From Acidimicrobiaceae bacterium (GTDB lineage: Bacteria > Actinomycetota > Acidimicrobiia > Acidimicrobiales > Ilumatobacteraceae), in the NCBI GenBank assembly GCA_003455715.1, contig DMQJ01000188.1, positions 1 to 23,371 on the forward strand: a DNA stretch of 23,371 nucleotides. The letters run 5' to 3'. The notes under the pieces are model-generated. The model worked only from the letters and a program-made list of their open reading frames with translations. It had not been told where the DNA came from and searched no databases. A program made the position numbers and the translations under genes. Shown here in pieces: positions 10,101-17,046 of the stretch; the first letter of the stretch is position 1, and every line of letters begins with the position of its first letter.

Positions 10101-11462
10101 GGCGCCACGACCGGTGTCACTTTGGTCAAGTTCACCAACGGTCAGGACGCCAACAGCGAGCCCGGCCCGTACATCGTGGTGGGGAGCACGGTCACCTGGA
10201 CCTTCCAGGTCGCCAACACCGGAACGACGGCACTGGTGAGCGTCACCGTCACCGACGACAAGGTCAACGCCTCGGCGATCGACTGCGGCACCGGTACGAA
10301 CACCATCCCGGTGCTCCTGCCCGGACTGACAGTCACCTGCACCGCCACCGGCACCGCTACTGAGGGCCAGTACGGCAACATCGGCGCCGTGACTGGCGAC
10401 CCGGCCATGCCCGACCCGTCGACCCCCGGGATCGACCCGGCCGACCCATCCACCTGGCCGACGACACCCGGTGCGTACACCCCGGCCGTCACCACCGACC
10501 CCGCGGGCAACACCACGCCGCTCACCCCGGTGACCGACGACAACCCGTCGCACTACTTCGGCGCCGACCCGTCGATCCAGATCCAGAAGCAGGTCTGCGT
10601 CCTCGCCGACCAGGCGCTCTGCAGCCCGGCCGACAACGCCCACTGGGCCGACTTCACCGTCATCACCCAGGGCACCCTTGGCACCTTCCGAATCACGGTG
10701 ACCAACACCGGCAATGTCACCCTGGCGCCCGTCCAGCTCACCGACCCGCTGGTTGCGGACTGCGCTGCCACCTTCACAACGCTCACCCCTGGCCAGGTGG
10801 AGGTCGTCACGTGCACGATTGACCCGGTGCCCGGAAGCCTGCGCAACACGGCCACAGCAACCGGCCAGCCCGTCGACGGCGAGGGTGACCCCATCATCGA
10901 CCCGGCGACCGACGAACCGGTGCCCCCCGTGACCGACGACGACGTCGCCGATCTCCAGTTGCCGCCCGACTTGGTGATGGCCAAGACCTCGAACAAGACC
11001 ACTGTGATTGTGGGTGCCATCGTCGACTACACCATCACGGCCGTCAATCAGGGCCTCGGCCCGGCCGCCTCGGTGGTGGCGGTAGATACGTTGCCCGTCG
11101 GTATGGAGCCCGTCGGCCTGCCGCCGAACATGTCGTACGACCCGACTACTCGTCATCTCACCTGGATAGTGGGTGACCTCGCCGCTGGTGCTGCCAAGTC
11201 CATCACGTATAGCGTCGTGATCGAAGACGTCACAGGAGCGCTGGTGAACGTGGTGGTGGCCAGTAGCGAGACCCCGGGCGACCCGCCGGACAACAACGAC
11301 GCCGAGACTCCGGTGCAGGTGACCCGGCCAACCGTGCCACAGACCGGAGGGGACTCCGGTCGATTGCTCTGGCTCGGTGGCGGCCTCCTCGGTGCGGGCA
11401 TCAGTGCCGTGCTCATCGGTCGTCGACGCCGGCAGGCGTTGGAAGGGCGGCCGAGCCGATAG
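4128..11462 (+). CDS. Giant SdrD-B/DUF11 repeat surface protein with sortase signal (2444 aa)
   Basis: Starting at 4128, the N-terminus has basic residues, then a hydrophobic stretch (LLRLATAVGVAATGVLVG) and an Ala cleavage region near residue 48: a Sec signal peptide. Residues ~50-478 form a beta-rich domain (GGWALVLVV, RIQIYDGF) of the type seen ahead of repeat arrays in bacterial surface proteins, DUF3344-like in appearance. Then come two SdrD-B (Cna-B-like) modules at ~480-720, a DUF11 module at ~721-861, four more SdrD-B modules at 862-1301, about seven DUF7507/DUF11-like modules at ~1305-2280, and a last DUF11 module at ~2281-2400. The SdrD-B modules carry calcium-loop-like patterns such as DLDADGVQDAGE. 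The C-terminus has VPQTGG at residues 2403-2408, a hydrophobic segment and RRRR, a sortase-type anchor. The likely role is a rod-like adhesin or cell-surface structural protein. No sortase is encoded in the window. A long open frame opposite 6861-11156 is a shadow produced by the repeats. Confidence 0.92.
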   Translation: MMTTPELRLLRGRDATRVGRTGLLRLATAVGVAATGVLVGTPVLVNAAVIETFTKAYDNWLFGDYLLVGNTQMQCITTTTSDRWDADNDGNRTEALAPLVDFASPASLITDCLADQATDNISSLTSNDYRWMVFNDVDGDSTTFNSSSITVTIPSGATVQYAQLLWHGNALGSIDSANVIDDADYDLMDPTGAPLGSWPSCNSTNLDNDWTFYGEGGGPEFDSSTQGGIVTNRMRDAANAAAQGPRNQMKIKVGSGTYQTVTSSDEDITLASSTGRLYQQEAVVTSLFSGVPTGSPLTITGANISTGQGHNCTGGWALVLVVATPSASAAFPVPRRIQIYDGFAVVANGESASTSLAGFLASGPGTVEPRVGVVGWEGDQQIAGDRLTFEGSTLSEPRITSGRTTNYWSSTIGDFTGNPTYNTYTRNPNWADNAGPDIKTDNVPLSLLAASGDGLSVSFSTTGDQYLPGAFIFSAVMSHLQGTVYEDLDHDGIQDAGEAGIPGVTLTLTNGTTTYTTTTDAEGNYIFLGSNDGNGVPTGLPAGTYTLTETQPSGWSDGIDTVGTAGGSDGTNSANDVITTIQHDLTMPSTEYNFGEHRVSIGDTVWNDTNRNGVQNTGEAGISGVTVNLYAAKGTTLVGSTATNGSGFYSFSGLSAGATYVLEFVTPSGYRFTGQDLGGNDGTDSDPNTSTGRVTITAPSSGIGSATSPDNPTFDAGMVQVDLALSKSIVTTGPYYPGQTITYTLTPSNVGTTNALAGWSVTEVLPTGMSLVSMSGTGYTCVSNTCTATGTLGPGNGNPITATATVASTSNTSLRNVAYVSPAAGEVTEVNVLGTPPTAGTDTAATSTNNDAHVDLNSGPSSLGDRVWVDVNSNGVQDGGEVGLTGVTVHLYQSDGTTLITSTTTDYTGNYSFTGLAPATYVVTFVQPTGYLLSPTGAGTASTDSNGLSTTVTLAAGATDSSIDLGVYEFASLGDFVWDDLDADGVQDAGEPGVPGVTVTLLGSDGTTVVATTTTDANGGYEFTDLVPGTYTVTFTQPAGTQLSPTGAGTPSTDSNGLTTTVTLTSGQTDTSIDLGVYRTVSLGDFVWDDPDADGVQGAGEPGVPGVTVTLYGADPTTAVATTTTNDVGFYEFAGLVPGTYTVTFTQPAGYELSPTGTGTPSTDSNGLSTAVTVQSGETDFTIDLGVYQTATIGDVVWVDYDADGVQDAGEPGLPGVIVTLDPGTPGDPSDDETTTTDGNGGYTFTGLVPGDYTTTFTVPAGYTASPSNQGVDTGLDSNGAASSTTLVSGETDLSVDLGLIGAAGITVVKEICDPSVADPCDPLAAIGAGGWTETLAVDFLGDVTWRITVTNSGLQTLTDVVVSDPLVASCAMNPLVASMLPGASQSYICTTSEVLVGFTNTATAKGDDPNGNEVTDDDPATVTTPAPVYGLVVEKSVVNAFGEWTADTAPGIYVTVGEPVSWVYDVSLGASANVPVSGVTVTDDGGPLAGFTAEYVSGDTDNDDLLDPSETWRFESPASLTVTAGQYTNTATATGTPISPAGEDPLTATDPANHFGIDPGVDVVKTTNGLDANTTYGAFIATGAGVAWSYEVSNTGNVPLADVTVVDDQGVVVSCGLADGDDDGDIDLLAVGGTVTCTGTGTAIVGQYANTVTVTGQPADDQGNPIATTDDTPLPTVTADDPSHYFGVNPSVELVKTTQTLDNDTITGPFVTVGDAVLWTYEVTNTGNTALLAVTVTDDRVAASAIDCGDGSNAVALLLPGATVTCTATATATAGQYANTGSVSGQLAFPTTVPSDPSDPDTWPTDPAAYTPVTLTNGSEPMAPVTDTNPDHYFGVVSAVSVVKSTNTVDADAPFGPLVHVGGPVEWTYEVTNDGTVALEDVTLVDDQILASAIDCGDGSNVIALLLPGATVTCTATGTATAGQYANIADVTGTPVFPDPTVVDDPGFDPDDPSTWPTDPAAYQPVTVTDTTGSGTDLPAATATDPSHYYGATTGVTLVKFTNGQDANSEPGPYIVVGSTVTWTFQVANTGTTALVSVTVTDDKVNASAIDCGTGTNTIPVLLPGLTVTCTATGTATEGQYGNIGAVTGDPAMPDPSTPGIDPADPSTWPTTPGAYTPAVTTDPAGNTTPLTPVTDDNPSHYFGADPSIQIQKQVCVLADQALCSPADNAHWADFTVITQGTLGTFRITVTNTGNVTLAPVQLTDPLVADCAATFTTLTPGQVEVVTCTIDPVPGSLRNTATATGQPVDGEGDPIIDPATDEPVPPVTDDDVADLQLPPDLVMAKTSNKTTVIVGAIVDYTITAVNQGLGPAASVVAVDTLPVGMEPVGLPPNMSYDPTTRHLTWIVGDLAAGAAKSITYSVVIEDVTGALVNVVVASSETPGDPPDNNDAETPVQVTRPTVPQTGGDSGRLLWLGGGLLGAGISAVLIGRRRRQALEGRPSR
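6711..8030 (+). repeat. Four exact-period 330-bp tandem units (SdrD-B modules)
   Basis: Unit starts at 6711, 7041, 7371 and 7701 align without any length change, giving 110-residue modules (residues 862-971, 972-1081, 1082-1191, 1192-1301). Each opens with (S/T)(L/I)GDxVW and an acidic DxxxxGVQ(D/G)xGE loop, and most end with a DLGVY strand. Units 2 and 3 are nearly identical in DNA over their first ~75 bases, implying recent duplication or gene conversion. Unit 4 is the most divergent. Confidence 0.85.
8415..10569 (+). repeat. Array of DUF7507/DUF11-like repeats with paired cysteines
   Basis: Five units begin with a VVK(T/S)T-type strand; the key Lys codons are at 8433, 8823, 9216, 9660 and 10128, and a related unit follows with Lys at 10587. 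Spacing grows from 390 to 468 bp because Pro/Thr/Asp-rich linkers (DPSDPDTWPTDPAAY-like) were added between later units. Three units share the segment ASAIDCG and a later TVTC, at about 9357, 9808 and 10269, with near-identical DNA. The conserved Cys pair probably forms one disulfide per domain outside the cell. Confidence 0.75.
11334..11459 (+). other. Sortase-type sorting signal of the giant protein
   Basis: VPQTGG at 11334-11351 is followed by about 20 hydrophobic/Gly residues (LLWLGGGLLGAGISAVLIG) and the basic tail GRRRRQ. This is the LPXTG-like layout with Val in place of Leu. It predicts covalent cell-wall anchoring or, at minimum, membrane retention. Confidence 0.75.
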
Positions 11463-11547
11463 AAGTGCTGGGCCGCCCCGTGGAGCCGCGTCTCGTCAAG
11501 TAAGGCCGTGTTTCAAGGCGCCAACGCGGACCAACTCCTGGCGAGCC

Positions 11548-12177
11548 TTACTGGGCGTTGCGCGTCGTGGCTGTGGAGTTGCGCACGGTGAGTGGAGCCA
11601 GGGCGAGCGCCGACAAAGACGGGCACGTGGCGGACGAAGCAAGGGTTCGGCTCGACAGTGTTACTCCCGAGATCGAGTTGACGACGGTGGAACATGGGCC
11701 GCCGTTGTCGCTGGCGGTCATCGACCAGTTGTAGACGGCGAACTGGCGGTCACCGTCGCGGTCAGTGCATCCGAGGGCGACCTTGCCGGTGATTGTGACC
11801 GTGGAGAAGATTGGGACCGTCACGGGGAACGACAGCGTTGAGGTGGCCGATGAGACGGTGGGGGTTGGCGAGTTCTTCTGGCTGCACCAGACGGCGGCAC
11901 CACCGCAGGGGCACGGTCCGGCGAAGTTGATCGTGATGACAATCGTGCTGGATGCGCCTGCGCAGGCGGTTCGTACGAACGAAGCGGAGGCGGTGACGTT
12001 GCCCGGAGCGCACTTGGCGGAGAACACTCCGGCCAAAGCCACCTCGGTGGTGAGCAACACCGGGGCAGTCCATCCGACGGCGCCCGCGGCAGCTGCTCGC
12101 CGGAGCAAGGAGCGCCGGTCGAACCCAGGGCTATGGGTCTCTGCATTGGGTTGCATTTGCTGGCGGCTGAGCGTCAC
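11548..12177 (-). CDS. Tat-exported small Cys-rich protein (209 aa), unknown function
   Basis: On the minus strand, starting with GTG at 12177 (an ATG seven codons later is an alternative). Residues 20-49 form a twin-arginine signal: DRRSLLRR, then a moderately hydrophobic AAAAGAVGWTAPVLL and an ALA cleavage-like site. The mature part (~160 residues) is Ser/Thr/Val-rich, strand-forming and contains eight cysteines (including PCPCGG, VWC, LGC and GGPC), so disulfides are likely after export. I recognise no family. The gene begins 11 bases after the stop of the clostripain-like lipoprotein gene on the same strand, so the two are probably one transcript. It might be a substrate, inhibitor or partner of that peptidase. 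It ends 85 bases from the end of the giant surface-protein gene, in convergent orientation. Confidence 0.72.
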   Translation of the reverse strand: MTLSRQQMQPNAETHSPGFDRRSLLRRAAAAGAVGWTAPVLLTTEVALAGVFSAKCAPGNVTASASFVRTACAGASSTIVITINFAGPCPCGGAAVWCSQKNSPTPTVSSATSTLSFPVTVPIFSTVTITGKVALGCTDRDGDRQFAVYNWSMTASDNGGPCSTVVNSISGVTLSSRTLASSATCPSLSALALAPLTVRNSTATTRNAQ

Positions 12178-12188
12178 GACCGCTGGCT

Positions 12189-14186
12189 CTATGGTGTGGT
12201 GATCTGTGCGGTGGCGGTGGCGGTGTTGCCACCGAAGTCGGTGACGGTGAGTTCGAGCCAGAGGTTCAGGCCGCTTTCGAGTGGTACGAAGGTGAGTTCG
12301 ATGTCATCGAGATCCGCGTAGAGTCCGATGTCGCTGGTGGCGTCCCAGGTGCCGCTGCCGTCCGGGGTGCGGGTGTATTGCTCGGGCACGATGATGCCCG
12401 TCGGGTCGGTTGAGAGTTCTCCGTAGCCGCCGAGTGTCTCGTTGTATGCGTAGTAGGTCTCGTCGATGATCTTGAAGGTGTCTGTTTCGACGGTGATGAG
12501 GAGAAGCACATCTTGGTAGGTCTCGCCGGAGACGTCTTCGGGCGAGTAGTACGCCATCGGGACGCTGATTGTTGCTACGCCGGCTTCGTGGTCCCAGACG
12601 ATCGAGACGTAGGCCTCGACTTCGTCGAGGCCGTCTGACATTCGCAGGATGGTCAGGTCGTAGAACCCGGTTGCGGTGCCGTCTGCCGTGTCGCTACCGG
12701 TGGTTCGTTCGTCGCCGAGGTAGGTGATCGATCCGTCGGGAAGGATGACGCCGTATGAGACGGTCGTGTAGGCGATGTTGGTGACTGTTGCCGGGTCGAG
12801 CGCTGCTGAGATCGTGACGCCTTCATCGCTCAGCTCGACCACCGTACCTTCGTCGCCTGAGGTAGCGAATCTCGGTTGACTGTCCGCGGGGATTTCGCTT
12901 CCGACGCGGTAGTAGCCGACGAGCATCTCCGACCACTTCGAGTTGTCGACCACGTTCGCGTATTCGGCGGACAGGAACTCCTCGGTCTCGGGGAAGTAGA
13001 TGGACAGCCCTGTAGCGCCCAAGGTGGACCGACCCTTGACGGACGCGAGCACCACATCGTTGAGGGCGCGGGTGACTTGGTCGGCCTGTGGCGCTAGGTC
13101 GAGGGCCTCAACGCCAATCGCCGCTACCAGTTGTCCGAGGTCGGCCATGTGGGTGCTCTCGACGGGGTCTGGGCTTCGACCGAACTCGAGGGTGTCAGCT
13201 CGGGTGGCACCGAGCACTGGTGCGACGGCTGCGACGCGTTCGTCGATCGCGGTCGCAAAGGAAGCCATCGCAGAGTCGAGCGCAGGCATCATCGTCAGAT
13301 CGAGAAGATGCAATGTGATCGAGTCTGCGGTGCCCTCCGCCTTTGCCTGGTCTCGGAACCCGTTCAGGATCTCTCGACCGAGTTCGTCGACATCGGTGTC
13401 CGGCCGCTCCGCAAGCAGTGCGAGACTTCGGTAGTCCCAGCCGTGTCCTGGCTCAAGCTCCTGCGACGCGATCATTCTTCTGGCCACCGGAGCGAGTTCG
13501 CTCGCCACCTCGTAGGTCGCCATGAGGCAGGCGTCGAAGCCGAGCAGATCCAGCTGCGCTACCCCGGCTCGTTCCAGCCCATCTGCGATCGCGGAATGCA
13601 TCTCGGCGAGAGTGAGGACGTTCCCGCCAGCCGACCCATCATCCCCGACCCCAGGCCACGACGCCCCGTGGTCGGAGATGATCAGGGCGTAATGCTGCGC
13701 CGGGTTCAGTTCGATTCCGGTGGCGATGAAGTCAGCAAGAACGGCAGGGTCACCGGTGTCGACGTCGCCGAGGTCCTCGACGACCGTCGCTGTACCTTGC
13801 CCGACTTGAAGCAGCTTCCCGCCCGTCCAGTCCGGCAACCCAAGCACAGGCTCGTCGCTGTAACTATCCGAGCGGTCCACCAACGCAAAGATGTTCAACG
13901 CGTCCGTTGTCCCAACGGCCCCCATCTCGCCGACGTCCGAGATGAGGAACGGCTCCAGGTCAGTGTCGGCGATCGAGTACACGAGCACCGTCCACGACTT
14001 GGCCTCCACAGCCGGGAGGGTCGTGGTCGACGCAGCCGTGGTTGATGTCGTTGTCAGCGCAATAGACGTAGTGGTTGACGTGGACGCCGGAGGTGCCGCT
14101 CGGTCGTTGCCATTGTGACACGACGCAACCAGAGCCACAGCCGAAAGAAGGGCGAGTGTCGCTCTTGCCCCGAGGTGCACGGTCAT
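12189..14186 (-). CDS. Clostripain-family (peptidase C11) lipoprotein (665 aa)
   Basis: The start chosen is the ATG at 14186 (minus strand), with GGAG 8 bases upstream. The frame stays open for 85 further codons, but those would hide the signal. Residues 1-23 are a lipoprotein signal with lipobox LVASC (C23 lipidated), followed by a Thr/Ser-rich linker to residue ~58. The catalytic domain begins at KSWTVLVYSIADTDLE, a hallmark of clostripain-like proteases. The dyad is H173 (LIISDHGASWPG) and C220 (LLGFDACLMATYEVA). Family members cleave after basic residues and often self-process, though the specificity here is not known. After ~residue 450 the protein continues into a beta-rich C-terminal region containing Gly/Thr strands, possibly a substrate- or wall-binding part. 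It sits on the outer face of the membrane. It is first in a two-gene unit with the Tat-exported Cys-rich protein. Confidence 0.88.
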   Translation of the reverse strand: MTVHLGARATLALLSAVALVASCHNGNDRAAPPASTSTTTSIALTTTSTTAASTTTLPAVEAKSWTVLVYSIADTDLEPFLISDVGEMGAVGTTDALNIFALVDRSDSYSDEPVLGLPDWTGGKLLQVGQGTATVVEDLGDVDTGDPAVLADFIATGIELNPAQHYALIISDHGASWPGVGDDGSAGGNVLTLAEMHSAIADGLERAGVAQLDLLGFDACLMATYEVASELAPVARRMIASQELEPGHGWDYRSLALLAERPDTDVDELGREILNGFRDQAKAEGTADSITLHLLDLTMMPALDSAMASFATAIDERVAAVAPVLGATRADTLEFGRSPDPVESTHMADLGQLVAAIGVEALDLAPQADQVTRALNDVVLASVKGRSTLGATGLSIYFPETEEFLSAEYANVVDNSKWSEMLVGYYRVGSEIPADSQPRFATSGDEGTVVELSDEGVTISAALDPATVTNIAYTTVSYGVILPDGSITYLGDERTTGSDTADGTATGFYDLTILRMSDGLDEVEAYVSIVWDHEAGVATISVPMAYYSPEDVSGETYQDVLLLITVETDTFKIIDETYYAYNETLGGYGELSTDPTGIIVPEQYTRTPDGSGTWDATSDIGLYADLDDIELTFVPLESGLNLWLELTVTDFGGNTATATAQITTP

Positions 14187-14497
14187 TTCAAGTTCTCCAT
14201 GTGTCGTCGTTGTCAAGGCGGGTGCTGGGCCATCGACGGCCCGGTGAGCGCGAGGGACGTGCAGGTCTCGATGCGTTGCAGTTCCGCGCCTCGCGATTCT
14301 GAGGCGGGAACTCCCGCGGGCGATCATCAAGTTCGATGGATTTCCTGGTGGTCCCGTTGCCAAGCCCACTGGCGGTGAGCCTGCGCGGCGCATCACTCCA
14401 CCAATTTGGATGATGAACCCGCCGTCGCTGACGTGGATCATGGCTTCCGACTTGCTGGCTGGGATAGGCAGCGAGCCAAGCTACGGGAGGAGAGCAC
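14187..14497. other. Divergent intergenic region with two hairpins
   Basis: These 311 bases separate the minus-strand peptidase gene from the plus-strand EAL gene and should hold both promoters. Two inverted repeats stand out. 14227-14242 is GGGCC-ATCGAC-GGCCC, extendable by two pairs with one wobble. 14281-14311 is the stronger structure listed separately. Neither has a T-run in either direction. I see no convincing sigma-70-type promoter hexamers. Confidence 0.55.
14281..14311. promoter_or_regulatory. Strong 11-bp hairpin with one bulged base
   Basis: GTTCC (14281-14285) pairs with GGAAC (14307-14311), and CGCCTC (14287-14292) pairs with GAGGCG (14301-14306), leaving a single bulged G at 14286 and an 8-nt loop. 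It lies 95 bases upstream of the peptidase start and 186 upstream of the EAL gene start. It may be a 5'-leader RNA structure of the minus-strand transcript or a regulator binding site. Confidence 0.45.
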
Positions 14498-16879
14498 GTG
14501 TCGAGGGCTGGTTTGGGCGATGGCGGGAGTGGCCCTGATCAACCATTGGCAGCCAGAGGCGGGCTGCGACAGCGGTTGCCGCGACGAGGCATCGAACGCC
14601 TTGTTCGCGTCAAGTCCTCCCCAACCTCTGGGCCTCAGGAACGTCACCGCATGCTCGAACGAGCAAGTGATTGGATCTGGTGCGGCAGGCAGACCGAGGC
14701 CGCTCAACTAGCGCGCGACGTAAAGGATGGGCTGTTCGGTCCACCATCAAGCTCGGAGGTGGCTTGGTCGCTGGCTGTTCGATCGTTGGTGGACGGACTT
14801 CGCGGGGAACTTCCACCGGCCCTCCACCTGCTCCGAGATGCCCTGCACAGCCTCGATGTCGGGGCACCATCGTTTGCCAAGACACGTCCGCTTGCAGACT
14901 GTGGCACCGCTGCGCAACTTCTCGGCGATGTGCAGACGCTGGCATTCGTTGCTCCGATGGTTGTGGAGTGGGCTGAACAGTTCGGCGACATCTCAGCGTC
15001 GGCGCGAGGCTGGAACCAACGTGGATTCGTCCTGTTGAGTGGGGTGCCGCGTCGGGCGAGTACCCATCACTTTCACCCACGGTGCGCCACCCATCCGGCG
15101 GCCTTACGGACAGTTGCGGAAGCCAGAGAGTGCTTCCTGGCAGCGGCGAAGGCAGCGGGCAGAATCGAGGACCCCGGGCTCCACCTCAGTACCGCTCTTA
15201 GCCTCGCGATCGCCGATGCGTTCCTGGGCGCGCAGGGCGCTGTCGAGAAACTGCTGGAGCTTGTCGAACTTTTCTCCGAGCGCGGAAGGCTCGTGTCCCG
15301 CGTGACCGCCCAGTATCACGCGGGCCTGCTCCTTGCAGACGTAGGCAGCTTCTCGGACGCTGAGCGCCTGCTCATGGACGGACTCGAGGCTGCGCGGGCG
15401 CTCGGTGCCGCGACTCTCGTGGAACAGATCACGGGTGCCGTGCTGCGACTTCACTCCTTCACTGGCGATCTCGGGCGGCTCGACCGAGCTGTCCAAGAGT
15501 TTTGGTCGGCAGCCGACGAAAGCACCGCGACGCGAGTGTTGGCCGGGGCGACGTATGCCACACGAACGGCGGGACTCGAGACTCGGCCCTCCGAGGCTGA
15601 GCCCGAGAGCTCCGATCCGCTCACAGGCCTACTTAACCGATACGCGTTCCTTGCGCGACTACCTGCCGTGCGAGAGCGTGGTGGAACTCTGGCCGTGATC
15701 AAGCTAGCCGACTTCTCAAGGCTCAACACGATGCTCGGCTTTGCGGGCGCTGACCACGCGCTGCAGATCGTGGCCCACAGACTCAGTGTCGCATGTGGGG
15801 CGACACTCGCTGGCCGCCTTTGCAACGCCGAGATGGCCGTCTACTGGGGTGCAACTGAAGCAGCTTCGTCCCGGCAGTCGCTGACCGAGCTGAGGCGCGA
15901 GCTCACTGTTGGGACGAAGTCGTTTCTCGTAGACCTTCGCGTCGGATTCGTTCAAGACAGCGGCCACGGCGAGGCGGAGCGCCTCGTGCGCGGTGCCTAC
16001 ACGGCCCTCGGACGGACCACCGCTGTCGCATCGAACAACTGGTACAGCCAGTCGGACGAGGAGGCCGAGACGCGCCGATCCGTCATCCTCAACGGCCTTG
16101 AGACAGCTTCGCTCGACGACTTCAACTTTGTCGCGCAGCCGATCGTCAATCTGATCACAAGAGAGGTCGAGTCGTTTGAGTTGCTGACGCGCTGGGACTG
16201 TCCTGGCCTCGGTCCCGTCCCGCCGGACGAGTTCTTTGGGCTGGCAGGGGCGACAGGGAAGTTGGCAGAGCTGACCGAACTCTCTCTGTGTCAGGCCTTG
16301 CAGGTCGCGTACAAGCACGACCTGCCAGGCATTTCGGTCAACATCTCTCCAGGTCTTCTGTCCGATCCATCCTTCGCAGACATGGTGCTCAGAAGCGTGA
16401 CTAACGCCGGGATTGCGCCTTCACGGCTTACGATAGAACTGCTCGAGACGAGCCTGCTGCCGGAGAAGAGCGCCGAGTCGGACGTCCTTGATCGTCTGCA
16501 TTCCCGAGGCATCTCACTGTCAGTAGACGACTTTGGCACCGGCTTCTCCAACCTTTCCTACCTCATTGATCGTCCCATCTCCGAGATCAAGGTCGCGGGG
16601 GTGTTCACCCAGAGCATCAACACGAACTCGAAAGCGAGACGGATGATCGCGGCAGTGAACGAGTTCGCGACAGAGTGCGGCGCTCGGGTGGTGGCCGAGG
16701 GAGCAGAGAGTGCGGAGCAGATCCGGGCCCTCCGCGAACTGGGTTGCGTTCGAGTGCAAGGTTACGCGGTGGCGCATCCAATGCCGCTGGCGAACCTCGG
16801 TGAGTTTCTGAGCCAATGGAGATCCGCCGTGAACACCGGTCCAGCCCTAGTCGACCATCAAGCGGGGTGGTCGGTGTAG
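14498..16879 (+). CDS. Helical-repeat protein with degenerate GGDEF and EAL domains
   Basis: GTG at 14498 follows an excellent ribosome site (GGGAGGAG at 14485-14492). The first ~50 residues look unlike protein, so the ATG at 14651 (AGGAA nine bases upstream) is a real alternative. Residues ~50-360 are helical, TPR-like. DPLTGLLNRYAFL at ~373 opens a GGDEF domain, but the active loop reads CNAEM (442-446) instead of GGDEF, so cyclase activity is very unlikely. The EAL domain spans ~545-780. The EAL motif is altered to FELL (E561), while N615, E647/E650, D677-D678 (DDFGTG), K698 and E734 (EGAES) remain. The usual KID is KVA. Most metal-ligand residues survive, so c-di-GMP hydrolysis or binding remains possible. 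No membrane segments or signal peptide; cytoplasmic. It precedes a LuxR-type regulator on the same strand. Confidence 0.85.
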   Translation: MSRAGLGDGGSGPDQPLAARGGLRQRLPRRGIERLVRVKSSPTSGPQERHRMLERASDWIWCGRQTEAAQLARDVKDGLFGPPSSSEVAWSLAVRSLVDGLRGELPPALHLLRDALHSLDVGAPSFAKTRPLADCGTAAQLLGDVQTLAFVAPMVVEWAEQFGDISASARGWNQRGFVLLSGVPRRASTHHFHPRCATHPAALRTVAEARECFLAAAKAAGRIEDPGLHLSTALSLAIADAFLGAQGAVEKLLELVELFSERGRLVSRVTAQYHAGLLLADVGSFSDAERLLMDGLEAARALGAATLVEQITGAVLRLHSFTGDLGRLDRAVQEFWSAADESTATRVLAGATYATRTAGLETRPSEAEPESSDPLTGLLNRYAFLARLPAVRERGGTLAVIKLADFSRLNTMLGFAGADHALQIVAHRLSVACGATLAGRLCNAEMAVYWGATEAASSRQSLTELRRELTVGTKSFLVDLRVGFVQDSGHGEAERLVRGAYTALGRTTAVASNNWYSQSDEEAETRRSVILNGLETASLDDFNFVAQPIVNLITREVESFELLTRWDCPGLGPVPPDEFFGLAGATGKLAELTELSLCQALQVAYKHDLPGISVNISPGLLSDPSFADMVLRSVTNAGIAPSRLTIELLETSLLPEKSAESDVLDRLHSRGISLSVDDFGTGFSNLSYLIDRPISEIKVAGVFTQSINTNSKARRMIAAVNEFATECGARVVAEGAESAEQIRALRELGCVRVQGYAVAHPMPLANLGEFLSQWRSAVNTGPALVDHQAGWSV

Positions 16880-16910
16880 GAGAGACGCCGCAGCCTCGAC
16901 CCCGTCTATC

Positions 16911-16929
16911 GTCCACCGAAGTGGTGGAT
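16911..16929 (+). terminator. Possible terminator hairpin after the EAL gene
   Basis: TCCACC (16912-16917) pairs with GGTGGA (16923-16928) around a 5-nt loop, extendable by a G-T wobble pair, 32 bases after the stop. Only two T residues follow, so as an intrinsic terminator it is weak. High-GC actinobacteria often use such T-poor hairpins. Confidence 0.3.
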
Positions 16930-17046
16930 TGATGAACGGTCGGCGTCACCAGTCAGCCTCCTCGTGGTCCCGTCAAGGATGGGCCAGAAACGAGACGAAC
17001 AAGGTGGACACTCGATCGCCACCCATGGGAGCCGGAGGCGACCAGG

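Noticed and set aside
6711..10569. Repeats considered as a possible CRISPR array or mobile element
   Set aside because: Repeats are in-frame protein modules of 330-468 bp, with no short repeat/spacer structure and no transposase.
6861..11156. A 1431-codon open frame on the minus strand, opposite the giant surface-protein gene
   Set aside because: Its product is Arg/Gly/His/Val-rich low complexity with no domains. The plus strand carries recognisable repeated domains, a signal peptide and an anchor, and regular codon bias in the repeats explains why the opposite frame lacks stops.
13131..14045. A 304-codon plus-strand open frame inside the peptidase gene
   Set aside because: Antisense to the catalytic domain of a recognised peptidase, with no domain features of its own.
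14187..14441. 85-residue N-terminal extension of the clostripain-like protein
   Set aside because: It would bury the lipobox signal peptide; ATG 14186 has a good GGAG site. The extension also overlaps the strong hairpin.
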